Below, in pieces: positions 1 to 6,516 of a DNA stretch of 22,525 nt. This DNA comes from JAZKIX01 sp040384645. GTDB lineage: Bacteria; Pseudomonadota; Gammaproteobacteria; Burkholderiales; Burkholderiaceae_D. The notes below the pieces were generated by a model. It ran no database searches. It was not told the DNA's origin and saw only the letters and a list, made by a program, of their open reading frames with translations. The stretch lies in contig JAZKIX010000222.1 in NCBI GenBank assembly GCA_040384645.1, positions 1 to 22,525 on the forward strand, read 5' to 3'. A program made the translations under genes and the position numbers. The stretch's first letter is position 1; every line of letters starts with the position of its first letter.

Positions 1-54
1 GGACATCACCCTTTCACGGTGAGTACAGGGGTTCGAATCCCCTTGGGGACGCCA
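1..54 (+). tRNA. tRNA-Glu (anticodon TTC), 5' part outside window
   Basis: Only the 3' two thirds of the tRNA are present. The anticodon stem TCACC (6-10) pairs with GGTGA (18-22) around the 7-nt loop CTTTCAC, which places anticodon TTC at 13-15 and gives glutamate. The T arm is AGGGG / TTCGAAT / CCCCT (27-43), followed by the 3' acceptor strand TGGGGAC, discriminator G51 and an encoded CCA at 52-54. The D arm and 5' acceptor strand lie upstream of the window. Confidence 0.93.
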
Positions 55-60
55 ATATAA

Positions 61-92
61 AAAACGCCGCACGATTGTGTGGCGTTTTTTTT
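61..92 (+). terminator. Intrinsic terminator of tRNA-Glu
   Basis: ACGCCGCAC and GTGTGGCGT form a 9-bp stem with one G-U pair and a 4-nt loop. A run of eight T follows directly, seven bases after the encoded CCA of the tRNA. Confidence 0.85.
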
Positions 93-412
93 CGTCTGAG
101 ACTTATATTGCTAAGAATGATTTGTGGGAAAAAATTTCAGGGCCGTAAACGCCAAAAGCCCGCCGAGGCGAGCTTTACATTCACTACCAGATTCAACTCA
201 CTTAGTACCCATGCTATCTGCGTGGTGCCTAAGCTTTAAAAGAATTCAACTCATGCTATCTGCATGATGCCATCGACCTTCAAAAGAATTGTTCTGTAAA
301 TTCTCGAAAGCCTTATTTGACTCTTTCAAATTCATGAACTGCGCGGAGCATAACATAGATTTTTGATGAGAGTGAATTTATTTGGAGATGAGCCTAAGCC
401 TAAATCGATTGA
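93..412. other. Non-coding stretch between tRNA-Glu and efp terminator
   Basis: No convincing ORF with a ribosome binding site was seen on either strand. The only structure noticed is an imperfect tandem duplication at 191-290, listed separately. Confidence 0.5.
191..290. repeat. Imperfect tandem repeat, about 42-bp period
   Basis: The segment ATGCTATCTGCGTGGTGCC at 211 recurs as ATGCTATCTGCATGATGCC at 253. Both are preceded by ATTCAACTCA-like sequence and followed by CTTNAAAAGAATT-like sequence. The two units differ by a few substitutions and short indels, as in a decayed duplication. No coding function is apparent. Confidence 0.6.
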
Positions 413-446
413 CGAAAAAAAACGCTGCGGAAATCGGCAGCGTTTC
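413..446 (-). terminator. Intrinsic terminator after efp
   Basis: Read on the minus strand, AACGCTGC and GCAGCGTT form a perfect 8-bp stem with an 8-nt loop, followed by a T run (the A tract at 415-422 on the plus strand). It lies 17 bases beyond the efp stop codon and probably ends the whole minus-strand block. Confidence 0.85.
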
Positions 447-462
447 TAAAGGACACATGAAC

Positions 463-1051
463 TTAGTTGCGTATCACGCGTTTGTATTCGTTGGTGCGTG
501 TATCGATTTCGATCTTGTCGTCGGAGCTAACGAACAATGGCACTTGGACCATATGGCAATGTGCTTCGATTGCATTTTCAATCTTGGCATCTTTTAAANN
601 NNNNNNNNAAAACGTTACCCGACGTATTGCCTTTAACTGCAGGCTCCGAGTAAACGATTTGGCGAACGATGGTGGTTGGCAATTCGACTGAAATTGCTTT
701 GCCATCGTAAAAAATCGCTTCGCATTCCATGCCATCTTTGAGGTAATGCAGCGCATCGCCCAAGTTTTCTTCTTCAATCTCAAATTGCTCGTAGTCGGCA
801 TCCATGAATACGTACAAAGGATCGGCGAAATAAGAATAGGTGACAGGTTTTTTATCCAGGACAACGACATCAAACTTATCGTCGCCGCGGAACACGTTTT
901 CCTGAGGGCTATTGGTCAAAAGACTTTTCATCTTCCACTTATAGGTGAAGCCCGTGCGGCTCGAACCATTGACATCAGAGCGCAAGATGATCATAGGCTT
1001 ACTGTCAACCATAATAATATTGCCAACACGAATTTCTTTTGCAGGTTTCAT
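463..1051 (-). CDS. efp: Elongation factor P, interrupted by an N gap
   Basis: EF-P binds the ribosome between the P and E sites and relieves stalling at polyproline stretches. The N-terminal KOW-like domain is followed by OB domains with family blocks such as DDKFDVVVLD, VTYSYFADP, VELPTT and EPAVKG, and the C-terminal end VPLFV..DDKIEIDTRT. Residue 32 is Arg, in the loop NGSSRTG; this is the residue rhamnosylated by EarP, encoded just upstream. The start is the ATG at 1051, which fits the family N-terminus MKPAKEIRVGN; the upstream extension in the same frame is unsupported and no clear Shine-Dalgarno was seen. Ten N at 599-608 shift the reading frame. If the 3-base overlap (AAA) of the two flanks is collapsed, the frame reads GNVLKDAK and the protein is intact, so the break is an assembly artefact. 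Confidence 0.95.
599..608. other. Assembly gap (10 N)
   Basis: The plus-strand flanks are ...CTTTTAAA and AAAACG.... They overlap by AAA, and merging them to CTTTTAAAACG restores the EF-P frame. The run of exactly ten N is therefore probably a scaffolder placeholder with no missing sequence. Confidence 0.85.
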
Positions 1052-1188
1052 AGCGAATATACGTAAAAAGGTGGGTACACAAAAAACCATCCGTAGCCTG
1101 CTGGCGAATTTACTGCAAGCCCACGTTTGATTGAATTTTAGAATGCGTAAAAATTAGCCGTATATTCTAACCCGCTTTTGTGCAATTC

Positions 1189-2373
1189 CTAGCGAACTGT
1201 TTCGGCAAACTTGAGCAAATTGGATGCCAAATCGCCATTTTCCAATATTTTCCGCTGCCAATCTGTAGTTGAGACGATAATTTTTTGCATGTCGGCTTCT
1301 AACGATGCCCACAACTCGGACCAATCTATGGCGGTTTTAGCTGCCCCATTCCAGCTTAAAGAAAAGTCGCTCAAGCTTTCGCTCGCTGCTGAATAGCGCT
1401 GCAAAAAAGCGTTCAATTTGACGTGATGCAGGTTTTCATCTTGCGGGTAGATATGCCAGATAAAAGGCTTGCCGGCCCATTGTGCGCGCACGAACGAATC
1501 TTCGCCCCGCACAAAATTAAGATCGCAAGCCCATAATAATTTGTCGTAATCAGGTTGCGGAATAAACGGCAGCACCCGGACCGTTAATGCGCCTTGGGTC
1601 GCGCTGGCGCCGGCCTGCGCAGTTTGTGCGCTGCCGCCTACAAATGTCTGGACTGCATCTACAGCGACACCTTCCGGCACCAGGCAAGTAATAGCTGTGT
1701 GATTCTTTTTCCAAATTTCAAATAAATCCCAAACCGGTGCTTGCGGATAGCAAAACAAAGAAACTTTTAGGCTGGTCATCTCTGCCGGGGTGACACCCAA
1801 TTTCGCCAGAAAATCTGCCCTTGCCGCTACATCGGATTGAAATATCTGGCGCTGTTGTGGCAAGTCAGATTCCAACAACAGTCCGCCGGTCTTAGCGGTA
1901 AAGCCGGGAAAGAAAAAATACTTTGTCAGGGCACGCGTTGGATGAGGCGAGGACAATGTATGGCAACCCTCGACCCATGTTTCCGCGCTGAGTCCTTCCA
2001 GATTCAACCACACCGGACGGGGACTGCATTCTGCCATCGCCGCAATATATCCAGGCGGTATGTCGCAGGCAAAGAACTCGATCACGATATCGGCCACATC
2101 GTGTGCGGCAAACATGCCGTTTTGATCGCGCCAATAGCGTACGGACACGTTGTTTATCTGCTGCTGTTCGTGGTCGATGGCGATCTCCGGACAAATTCGC
2201 TGGAAACTGTGCAAATCATCCACCCACAAGGTCACAAGAATGCCGTGTTCAGACGTTAACTGTCGCGCTAAACGCCAGCAAATCCCGATGTCACCATAGT
2301 TATCAATGACTTTGCAAAACAATGCCAGAGATGCCGGCTTATTTTCTTTGAGATGGTTTGTTGGTTGATTCAA
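1189..2373 (-). CDS. earP: EF-P arginine rhamnosyltransferase EarP
   Basis: EarP transfers rhamnose from dTDP-L-rhamnose to Arg32 of EF-P, in the cytoplasm. It is a GT-B type inverting enzyme. Diagnostic segments are FCKVIDNYGDIGICWRLAR near the N-terminus, which holds the two family aspartates, VIEFFACDIPP, and the C-terminal RGEDSFVRAQWAGKPF followed by WHIYPQDEN, which holds the catalytic glutamate region. Start choice is uncertain. The TTG at 2373, with GGAA about 8 bases upstream, gives 394 residues and fits the usual length of around 380. The open frame extends to another TTG at 2469, directly after the cydX stop, but the extra 32 residues are atypical. It is co-directional with efp, 137 bases upstream of it, and downstream of the cyd genes. 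The partner efp carries the expected Arg32, which supports the assignment. Confidence 0.94.
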   Translation of the reverse strand: MNQPTNHLKENKPASLALFCKVIDNYGDIGICWRLARQLTSEHGILVTLWVDDLHSFQRICPEIAIDHEQQQINNVSVRYWRDQNGMFAAHDVADIVIEFFACDIPPGYIAAMAECSPRPVWLNLEGLSAETWVEGCHTLSSPHPTRALTKYFFFPGFTAKTGGLLLESDLPQQRQIFQSDVAARADFLAKLGVTPAEMTSLKVSLFCYPQAPVWDLFEIWKKNHTAITCLVPEGVAVDAVQTFVGGSAQTAQAGASATQGALTVRVLPFIPQPDYDKLLWACDLNFVRGEDSFVRAQWAGKPFIWHIYPQDENLHHVKLNAFLQRYSAASESLSDFSLSWNGAAKTAIDWSELWASLEADMQKIIVSTTDWQRKILENGDLASNLLKFAETVR

Positions 2374-2470
2374 AATTGAAATTCCAGTTTCAATAAAAGA
2401 ACGTGGATAAAAGTTATATCGCGTTCGTCGCCAGCGAAAGCAGCACGATTCTAGGGTTGTATCAAACAAG

Positions 2471-2653
2471 CTAATTCCACGATTTCTTGCTGGTTTTTAC
2501 CTGTTTTTGTTTGGCCGCGCCTTGTTCAAAGCGTTCGCGTGTAATTTCTTCATCGCGTTCGCCGAATGCATAATTGGCTTCCAGCCACATTACATTGATG
2601 ATGCCAAAAGCCAGTGCCAGTCCGATGCCTAAAATCCAGGTGAAATACCACAT
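2471..2653 (-). CDS. cydX: Cytochrome bd oxidase small subunit CydX, C-terminally extended
   Basis: CydX is a single-pass membrane subunit that stabilises the haem centres of cytochrome bd. The N-terminus MWYFTWILGIGLALAFGIIN followed by VMWLE is the characteristic CydX segment. The protein is 60 residues where the E. coli type has about 37; the extra part is charged and Lys/Glu rich (roughly residues 33-60) and probably cytoplasmic. The ATG at 2653 has AAGGGA about 8 bases upstream and lies 13 bases after the cydB stop, so it is surely part of the cyd operon. Confidence 0.93.
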   Translation of the reverse strand: MWYFTWILGIGLALAFGIINVMWLEANYAFGERDEEITRERFEQGAAKQKQVKTSKKSWN

Positions 2654-2666
2654 GAATCAGTCCCTT

Positions 2667-3809
2667 TCAATACGATGAATGTTCATTATTACGGATATGC
2701 TCCAGCGTTACTTTGCCGCGCATGATGCGGTACACCCAACTGGTGTACATCACAATGATGGGCAACATCACAACAACGACCCAGAACATGGTGGCTAGGC
2801 TCCTGTGGCTGGCGACTGCGTCCCATGCGGTCAGGCTGCTGTTGGGGTCGAGCGAGGAGGGCATAACAAACGGGAACATCGCTGCACCTGCGGTCAATAT
2901 GACGCCGGTAGTCGATAGCCCGCTCGACAAAAATGCCAGCAGCGATTTCCTGTTCCAGCTAAACGCCATTGCCAGCATTGCACCAGCAATTGCCATGATC
3001 GGGAAGGCCCACGTAGCAGGCCAGCAACTATAGTTGTCGAGCCAGGCGCCGGTGACTTTCAACACGCTTTTGGCTGGTGGCATGAATGCCGAATTGATTT
3101 CTGGCATGGTAGTGATGCGGTAGCCATCAATACCTACTGCGATCCATGCACCTGCCGATAGCATGGTGACGATCAATAGCGCCGCCGCTAACAAGGCGGT
3201 CAGGCGGGCTCGGCCAGCAATTACGCCGTCTGTTTTGACTTGCAGAAAAGTCGCGCCGTGCATCAACATCATCGCCACGCTGACGATACCTGCCAATAGC
3301 CCGAATGGATTGAGCAAGCTAAAGAAATTGCCGGTGTATTCGAGCCGCATGGTGTCATCGTAATGGAAAGGTACGCCCAGCAGCAGGTTGCCGAATGCAA
3401 TCCCAAAGATCAATGGCGGCACCAGTCCCCCGACAAACAAACCCCAGTCCCACGCATTGCGCCAGCGCGTATCGGCGATTTTGCTACGGTAATCGAATCC
3501 CACCGGGCGCAAAAACAGGGCAAACAGCAAAAGCATCAAGGCGATATAAAAACCGGAAAATGCGGCTGCATAGACCAGCGGCCACGCTGCAAACAAGGCG
3601 CCACCAGCCGTGATAAACCAGGTTTGATTGCCTTCCCAGGTCGGGCCGATCGAATTGATGATCACGCGCCGTTCGGTATCGTTTTTACCGAGGAAAGGCA
3701 GGCACATGCCGACGCCGAAATCGAAACCGTCGGTCAGCGCAAAGCCGATCAGCAAAACACCGACAAAACACCACCAGATCACTTTTAATGTCACATAGTC
3801 GAAGATCAT
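2667..3809 (-). CDS. cydB: Cytochrome bd ubiquinol oxidase subunit II
   Basis: CydB is the second large membrane subunit of cytochrome bd, the quinol oxidase with high oxygen affinity used under low oxygen or inhibitor stress. At 380 residues it matches the family length. The start MIFDYVTLKVIWWCFVGVLL, the segment GFALTDGFDFGVG, the block IGPTWEGNQTWFITAGGA and the C-terminal helix before YRIMRGKV are typical. Several hydrophobic helices run through the whole length. The ATG at 3809 has a strong AAGGAG six bases upstream that overlaps the cydA TAA stop (TAAGGAG), indicating translational coupling. Confidence 0.97.
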   Translation of the reverse strand: MIFDYVTLKVIWWCFVGVLLIGFALTDGFDFGVGMCLPFLGKNDTERRVIINSIGPTWEGNQTWFITAGGALFAAWPLVYAAAFSGFYIALMLLLFALFLRPVGFDYRSKIADTRWRNAWDWGLFVGGLVPPLIFGIAFGNLLLGVPFHYDDTMRLEYTGNFFSLLNPFGLLAGIVSVAMMLMHGATFLQVKTDGVIAGRARLTALLAAALLIVTMLSAGAWIAVGIDGYRITTMPEINSAFMPPAKSVLKVTGAWLDNYSCWPATWAFPIMAIAGAMLAMAFSWNRKSLLAFLSSGLSTTGVILTAGAAMFPFVMPSSLDPNSSLTAWDAVASHRSLATMFWVVVVMLPIIVMYTSWVYRIMRGKVTLEHIRNNEHSSY

Positions 3810-3818
3810 TGCGGCTCC

Positions 3819-5408
3819 TTACGCTGCCAGCTTTTCGGGTGTCGGGGCGGAATGTGTTTTTCCTTCCCAGTGATATTTCCCTGTATGTAGGCTGCTTGGC
3901 CCCAAACGGGCATATTTGAGCATCAGTGCCATTTCTATCACCAGTAAAAGCGTATAAAAAATCAGGACGCCGGCGAGGCTGAAGTACACGTCATTCACTT
4001 TCAATGTGGATGCCGACAAGTGGGTCGGCAGCACGCCGGCTATAGTCCAGGGTTGGCGGCCATATTCGGCAACGACCCAGCCCAATTCGGCGGCAATCCA
4101 TGGCAGAGGAATGCTGAACAGCGCCAGTTTCAAGAGCCAGCGCTGCGGCGCCAGCCTTTTGCGAATCAAGAAATAGAAAGAAGCGCTGAAAATGAAAAGG
4201 AATAACAATCCCAGGCCGACCATCAGGCGGAACGACCAAAACAAGGGTGCCACGTTTGGAATGGTGTCATTGACTGCGCGCTTGATCTGTTCAGGCGTGG
4301 CATCGATCACGTTCGGTGTGTATTTTTTCAGCAGCAAGCCATAGCCCAGATCGGCCTTGATGAGATCGAAAGCAGCCCGCGCTTCAGGCGACTTGTCGCC
4401 CGATTTCAGCCGGCTTAAGGCCGCATACGCGAGCATGCCATTGCGGATGCGCACTTCATGCTGCGCCTTCAAGTCTTTGATCCCTGTCACTTGCTGATCG
4501 GTGGAACGGGTCGCGATCAAGCCGAGCACATACGGTACATGGATCGCGTAATCGGTGCGCTCGGTTTCGTTGTTGGGCAGGCCGACGATAGTGATTCCGG
4601 CCGGCGCTGCCTGGGTTTCCCACTCGGCTTCGATGGCGGCCAGTTTCACCTTGTTGACTTCGCCGGCGGTGTAACCGGATTCGTCACCCAACACGATCAC
4701 CGATAAAGTCGAAGCCAATCCAAAGCCGGCTGCGATGGCAAACGAGCGCAACGCAAAGGCAACGTCGCGCCCGCGCAGCAGGTAAAAGGAAGAAATTCCC
4801 AGCACGAACATCGACGCCGTTACATAACCGGCAGCTACGGTATGGACAAACTTGACTTGCGCCACCGGATTGAAAATGACTTCGCGCATGCTGACCAATT
4901 CCATGCGCATGGTTTCGTAATTGAACTCGGCGCCGACCGGATTATTCATCCAGCCATTGGCGATCAAAATCCATAGCGCCGATAAACTCGATCCTAGTGC
5001 TACCAGGAAAGTGACGCCCAGATGCTGCACCCGTGTCAGGCGGCTCCAGCCAAAGAAAAACAAGCCGACGAAGGTCGATTCGAGAAAAAAAGCCATCATC
5101 CCTTCAATCGCCAGCGCAGTGCCGAAAATGTCGCCCACGTAGTGCGAGTAATAAGCCCAGTTGGTACCGAATTGAAATTCCAGCGTGATGCCGGTAGTGA
5201 CGCCCATGGCGAAATTGATGCCGAACAGCTTGCCCCAGAACTGCGTCATGTCGCGATAGATTTCGCGCCCGGTCATGACGTAGACCGCTTCCATGATGAC
5301 CAGCATCCAGGATAGACCGAGCGTTAGCGGCACAAACAGAAAGTGATACATCGCAGTGGCGGCAAATTGCAGGCGCGACAAACTGACGACATCATCGAGC
5401 GGAATCAT
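3819..5408 (-). CDS. cydA: Cytochrome bd ubiquinol oxidase subunit I
   Basis: CydA carries haems b558, b595 and d and the quinol site. Visible family marks are the N-terminal SRLQFAATAMYHFLFVPLT with the haem-ligand histidine (H22), KFVHTVAAGYV with the b558 ligand histidine, and GRQPW in the segment VAEYGRQPWTIAGVLPTH. The protein has 529 residues, and the region between the central helices and GRQPW is long, as in E. coli, so this is a long-Q-loop type. The ATG at 5408 starts MIPLDDVVSLSR with AAAGGA about 7 bases upstream; the in-frame extension to 5456 runs into cydP and is unsupported. The cydP stop overlaps the start by 17 bases. Confidence 0.97.
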   Translation of the reverse strand: MIPLDDVVSLSRLQFAATAMYHFLFVPLTLGLSWMLVIMEAVYVMTGREIYRDMTQFWGKLFGINFAMGVTTGITLEFQFGTNWAYYSHYVGDIFGTALAIEGMMAFFLESTFVGLFFFGWSRLTRVQHLGVTFLVALGSSLSALWILIANGWMNNPVGAEFNYETMRMELVSMREVIFNPVAQVKFVHTVAAGYVTASMFVLGISSFYLLRGRDVAFALRSFAIAAGFGLASTLSVIVLGDESGYTAGEVNKVKLAAIEAEWETQAAPAGITIVGLPNNETERTDYAIHVPYVLGLIATRSTDQQVTGIKDLKAQHEVRIRNGMLAYAALSRLKSGDKSPEARAAFDLIKADLGYGLLLKKYTPNVIDATPEQIKRAVNDTIPNVAPLFWSFRLMVGLGLLFLFIFSASFYFLIRKRLAPQRWLLKLALFSIPLPWIAAELGWVVAEYGRQPWTIAGVLPTHLSASTLKVNDVYFSLAGVLIFYTLLLVIEMALMLKYARLGPSSLHTGKYHWEGKTHSAPTPEKLAA

Positions 5409-5631
5409 GAGAGTCCTTTGAGCGTGAAGTGGGAGAGGCAGTGTGGGACCGGCCAAGCAGGTGTTGCTCCACGTGCGGCATCGGCACCAGCATTTTTTTG
5501 GCTTGCGGGGCCGAGAAGAAAAATTTCCATACCAGGCACAGCAAGACGATTTTCAGCAGCAATGCAAGGCTGATTTCCAGCCCCAATGGCAGGCGCTTGA
5601 AGCGGCTGACCCGAGAAAACAGACGGCGCAT
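5392..5631 (-). CDS. cydP: Small membrane protein of the cyd cluster, CydP-like
   Basis: This is a 79-residue protein with a basic N-terminus (MRRLFSRVSRFKR), one hydrophobic segment LEISLALLLKIVLLCLVWKF at about residues 19-38, and the motif FFSAPQ after it. A hydrophilic Ser/Arg-rich tail follows. This arrangement between gbsR and cydA matches the small betaproteobacterial protein named CydP, a putative cytochrome oxidase subunit. The ATG at 5631 starts 10 bases after the gbsR stop; an in-frame ATG at 5658 would overlap gbsR. Its end overlaps the cydA start, so translation is likely coupled. Its function is not established; the name rests on context and the N-terminal pattern. Confidence 0.78.
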   Translation of the reverse strand: MRRLFSRVSRFKRLPLGLEISLALLLKIVLLCLVWKFFFSAPQAKKMLVPMPHVEQHLLGRSHTASPTSRSKDSHDSAR

Positions 5632-5641
5632 GGTCGGCTTT

Positions 5642-6256
5642 CTACTCAAGCTCGCCATCTGCACTACCTGCCAACTGCGAGGGTGATTGATCTGTGGATT
5701 GCGCTTGCGCATTGCCGACACGGAATTTATCGCGTACATCGAGCAGTTTTTTAACCTTGGAACCCATCTTCATCAAGGACGTGAGCGTTTCCGGCGACAG
5801 GCGCTGCACTTCGTCAAACCAGGTACTGGACAGTTCGATCAGATCGTACATTTCACGCATGCGCTGTTGCGCAATGCGGTCGGCTTCGGTGGTGGGGTTT
5901 TCGAGCAACGCATCGCGCAACATCGACAGGGTCGGTTCCACTTCACGCCTGCGCCGTTCTTCCAGCAAGGCCTTGAAAATGTCCCAGATATCTTTGGGCG
6001 GCTCAAAATATTCGCGGCGGTCGCCGGCTTGATGCAATAACTTGACCAATCGCCAAGACTGCAGTTCTTTCAAACCCATACTGACGTTGGAGCGAGAAAA
6101 TGCTAAATGCTCAGCAATTTCGTCGGCATTGAGCGGTTTTCCGAGCACGTAGAGCAGGGCATAAATCTGCCCGACGGTGCGGTTGATACCCCAGCGACTG
6201 CCCATTTCGCCAAAATGCAGGATGAAGCGTTGCGTCAGCGGACTTAGGTTTTCCAT
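5642..6256 (-). CDS. GbsR/MarR-family transcriptional regulator of the cyd operon
   Basis: This 204-residue protein has a winged helix-turn-helix in the first 100 residues: GQIYALLYVLGKPLNADEIA followed by EHLAFSRSNVSMGLKELQSWRLV is the typical GbsR/MarR recognition region. A helical dimerisation part follows (LLEERRRREVEPTLSMLRDALL...), and the last 25 residues are polar and probably disordered. It is the first gene of the gbsR-cydP-cydA-cydB-cydX series, and its promoter contains an 18-bp perfect palindrome, so autoregulation and control of cytochrome bd is a natural inference. The signal it senses cannot be told. The ATG at 6256 has GGA about 8 bases upstream. Confidence 0.9.
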   Translation of the reverse strand: MENLSPLTQRFILHFGEMGSRWGINRTVGQIYALLYVLGKPLNADEIAEHLAFSRSNVSMGLKELQSWRLVKLLHQAGDRREYFEPPKDIWDIFKALLEERRRREVEPTLSMLRDALLENPTTEADRIAQQRMREMYDLIELSSTWFDEVQRLSPETLTSLMKMGSKVKKLLDVRDKFRVGNAQAQSTDQSPSQLAGSADGELE

Positions 6257-6280
6257 GAATGATCCAATTTCTATTAAATT

Positions 6281-6338
6281 CTGAATTTTCAGTAATTACT
6301 GAAATTATAATATAAATGGAACTTTCATGTGCTGGCAA
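6281..6338 (-). promoter_or_regulatory. Promoter and palindromic operator ahead of gbsR-cyd
   Basis: On the minus strand, TTGCCA (6333-6338) and TATATT (6309-6314) are separated by 18 bases and make a plausible sigma-70 promoter. Just downstream lies the perfect palindrome TTTCAGTAATTACTGAAA (6287-6304). It partly overlaps a second inverted repeat, CTGAATTTTCAG on the plus strand at 6281-6292, giving three CTGAA-type half sites. The position over the likely transcription start fits a repressor site, most simply for the adjacent GbsR/MarR protein. Confidence 0.65.
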
Positions 6339-6380
6339 ATTCTTCAATGATTTAGGTTTGGAAAATGCTTGAAATCAGGG

Positions 6381-6458
6381 AAATAATACAGGGGGCAGTA
6401 TTATTTTTTGCGCAATGAAATCCTGCGGGACAGGGGGTGTTTTGGCATATACCCCCTC
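6381..6458 (+). repeat. Intergenic structured repeat element, copy 1
   Basis: The first hairpin is AATAATAC (6382-6389), an 8-base loop, then GTATTATT (6398-6405). After 16 bases comes CCTGCGGG, then GGGGGT (6433-6438) facing ACCCCC (6451-6456) as a second stem around TTTTGGCATAT. Three further copies share this order. This copy lies between the gbsR start and the stop of the sensor-GGDEF gene, both on the minus strand. The strand given is the one in which all four copies align; the transcribed strand is unknown. Confidence 0.75.
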
Positions 6459-6516
6459 ATAACATACCTATTTTCAGTGCGCGGTCAGATCGTTAACAAG
6501 GACGATAAGCGTGGAT

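Noticed and set aside
578..1090. efp as two fragments or a frameshifted pseudogene
   Set aside because: The frame change coincides with the 10-N gap and disappears when the 3-base overlap of the flanks is merged.
4458..4706. Plus-strand ORFs inside the cyd genes, and similar ORFs opposite other genes
   Set aside because: They lie antisense to well-supported genes and show no domain or ribosome binding site.
6381..6458. Repeat element as a known c-di-GMP riboswitch (GEMM-I/II)
   Set aside because: It lacks the conserved GEMM core, and three of four copies lie downstream of genes rather than in leaders.
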